6,473 nucleotides of DNA, from contig CAOKHR010000144.1 of NCBI GenBank assembly GCA_948468325.1, forward strand, positions 1 to 6,473, given 5' to 3'. How positions within the stretch are numbered: position 1 is the first letter of the stretch; each line of letters starts with the position of its first letter. This document shows, piece after piece, positions 6,402 to 6,473 of this stretch. The notes under the pieces are model-generated. The model searched no databases. It saw only the letters and a program-made list of their open reading frames with translations, and was not told the origin of the DNA. The position numbers were made by a program, and so were the translations under genes. This DNA comes from an uncultured Lachnospiraceae bacterium. GTDB lineage: Bacteria; Bacillota; Clostridia; Lachnospirales; Lachnospiraceae.

Positions 6402-6473
6402 GGTATCCGCAAGTCTACGACAGTGTAAAATTTTACTCGGTTTTTTGATTACAGCTATTTTTTCAAAATTATA
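6402..6473. other. Gene-free tail with a 12-bp palindrome
   Basis: No coding region is supported here. GTAAAATTTTAC at 6425-6436 is a perfect palindrome, followed by a T-run at 6441-6446. It could be an operator for a gene to the right, or chance in AT-rich DNA. TTGATT at 6445-6450 could be a -35 box, but the matching -10 position is cut by the window edge. Confidence 0.3.

Noticed and set aside
6320..6448. 42-codon open frame (MKRRSCIFSALSFF...) just after the sialidase stop
   Set aside because: It runs through both terminator hairpins, has no Shine-Dalgarno before its ATG, and its composition follows the hairpin sequence.

Overview
The window reads as chromosomal DNA from a gut-type Firmicute, most likely a member of the Lachnospiraceae (Clostridia). 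This rests on the moderate-to-low GC, the strong AGGAGG-like ribosome binding sites, the clostridial-style glutamine synthetase C-terminus, a short RNase E/G, and a secreted sialidase with FIVAR-like helices and a basic BspA-type (LRR_5) C-terminal domain. The genus cannot be fixed from the sequence alone.

Layout: all three genes are on the + strand and tightly packed. Bases 2-577 are the C-terminal 191 residues of a type I glutamine synthetase, whose 5' part lies before the window. After a 13-bp gap comes a complete RNase E/G family endoribonuclease (591-1799, 402 aa). After another 17-bp gap comes a very large secreted multidomain sialidase (1817-6316, 1499 aa), which occupies about 70% of the window. 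The sialidase has a signal peptide, two concanavalin-A-like lectin domains (the first CBM40-like), a GH33 catalytic propeller with four Asp boxes and an inserted domain, an Ig-like module, a CBM32 (F5/8 type C) domain, a helical FIVAR-like region, a repetitive Pro/Lys/Asp linker, and a lysine-rich LRR_5 tail. Two consecutive intrinsic terminators (6323-6361 and 6365-6401) close the unit. The last 70 bases hold no gene that I can support, only a 12-bp palindrome.

The three genes look co-directional and possibly co-transcribed, because I see no terminator or convincing promoter in either gap. Functionally they are mixed: nitrogen assimilation, RNA processing, and host-glycan (sialoside) foraging. 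The sialidase probably releases sialic acid from mucin or glycoprotein glycans outside the cell. No sialic acid transport or catabolism genes (nanA, nanE, nanK, transporter) are visible. I see no mobile element, CRISPR array, tRNA or rRNA. I did not find a wholly new system. The points most worth checking are the sialidase architecture, its product type, its placement behind a housekeeping RNase gene, and the missing zinc-link in that RNase.
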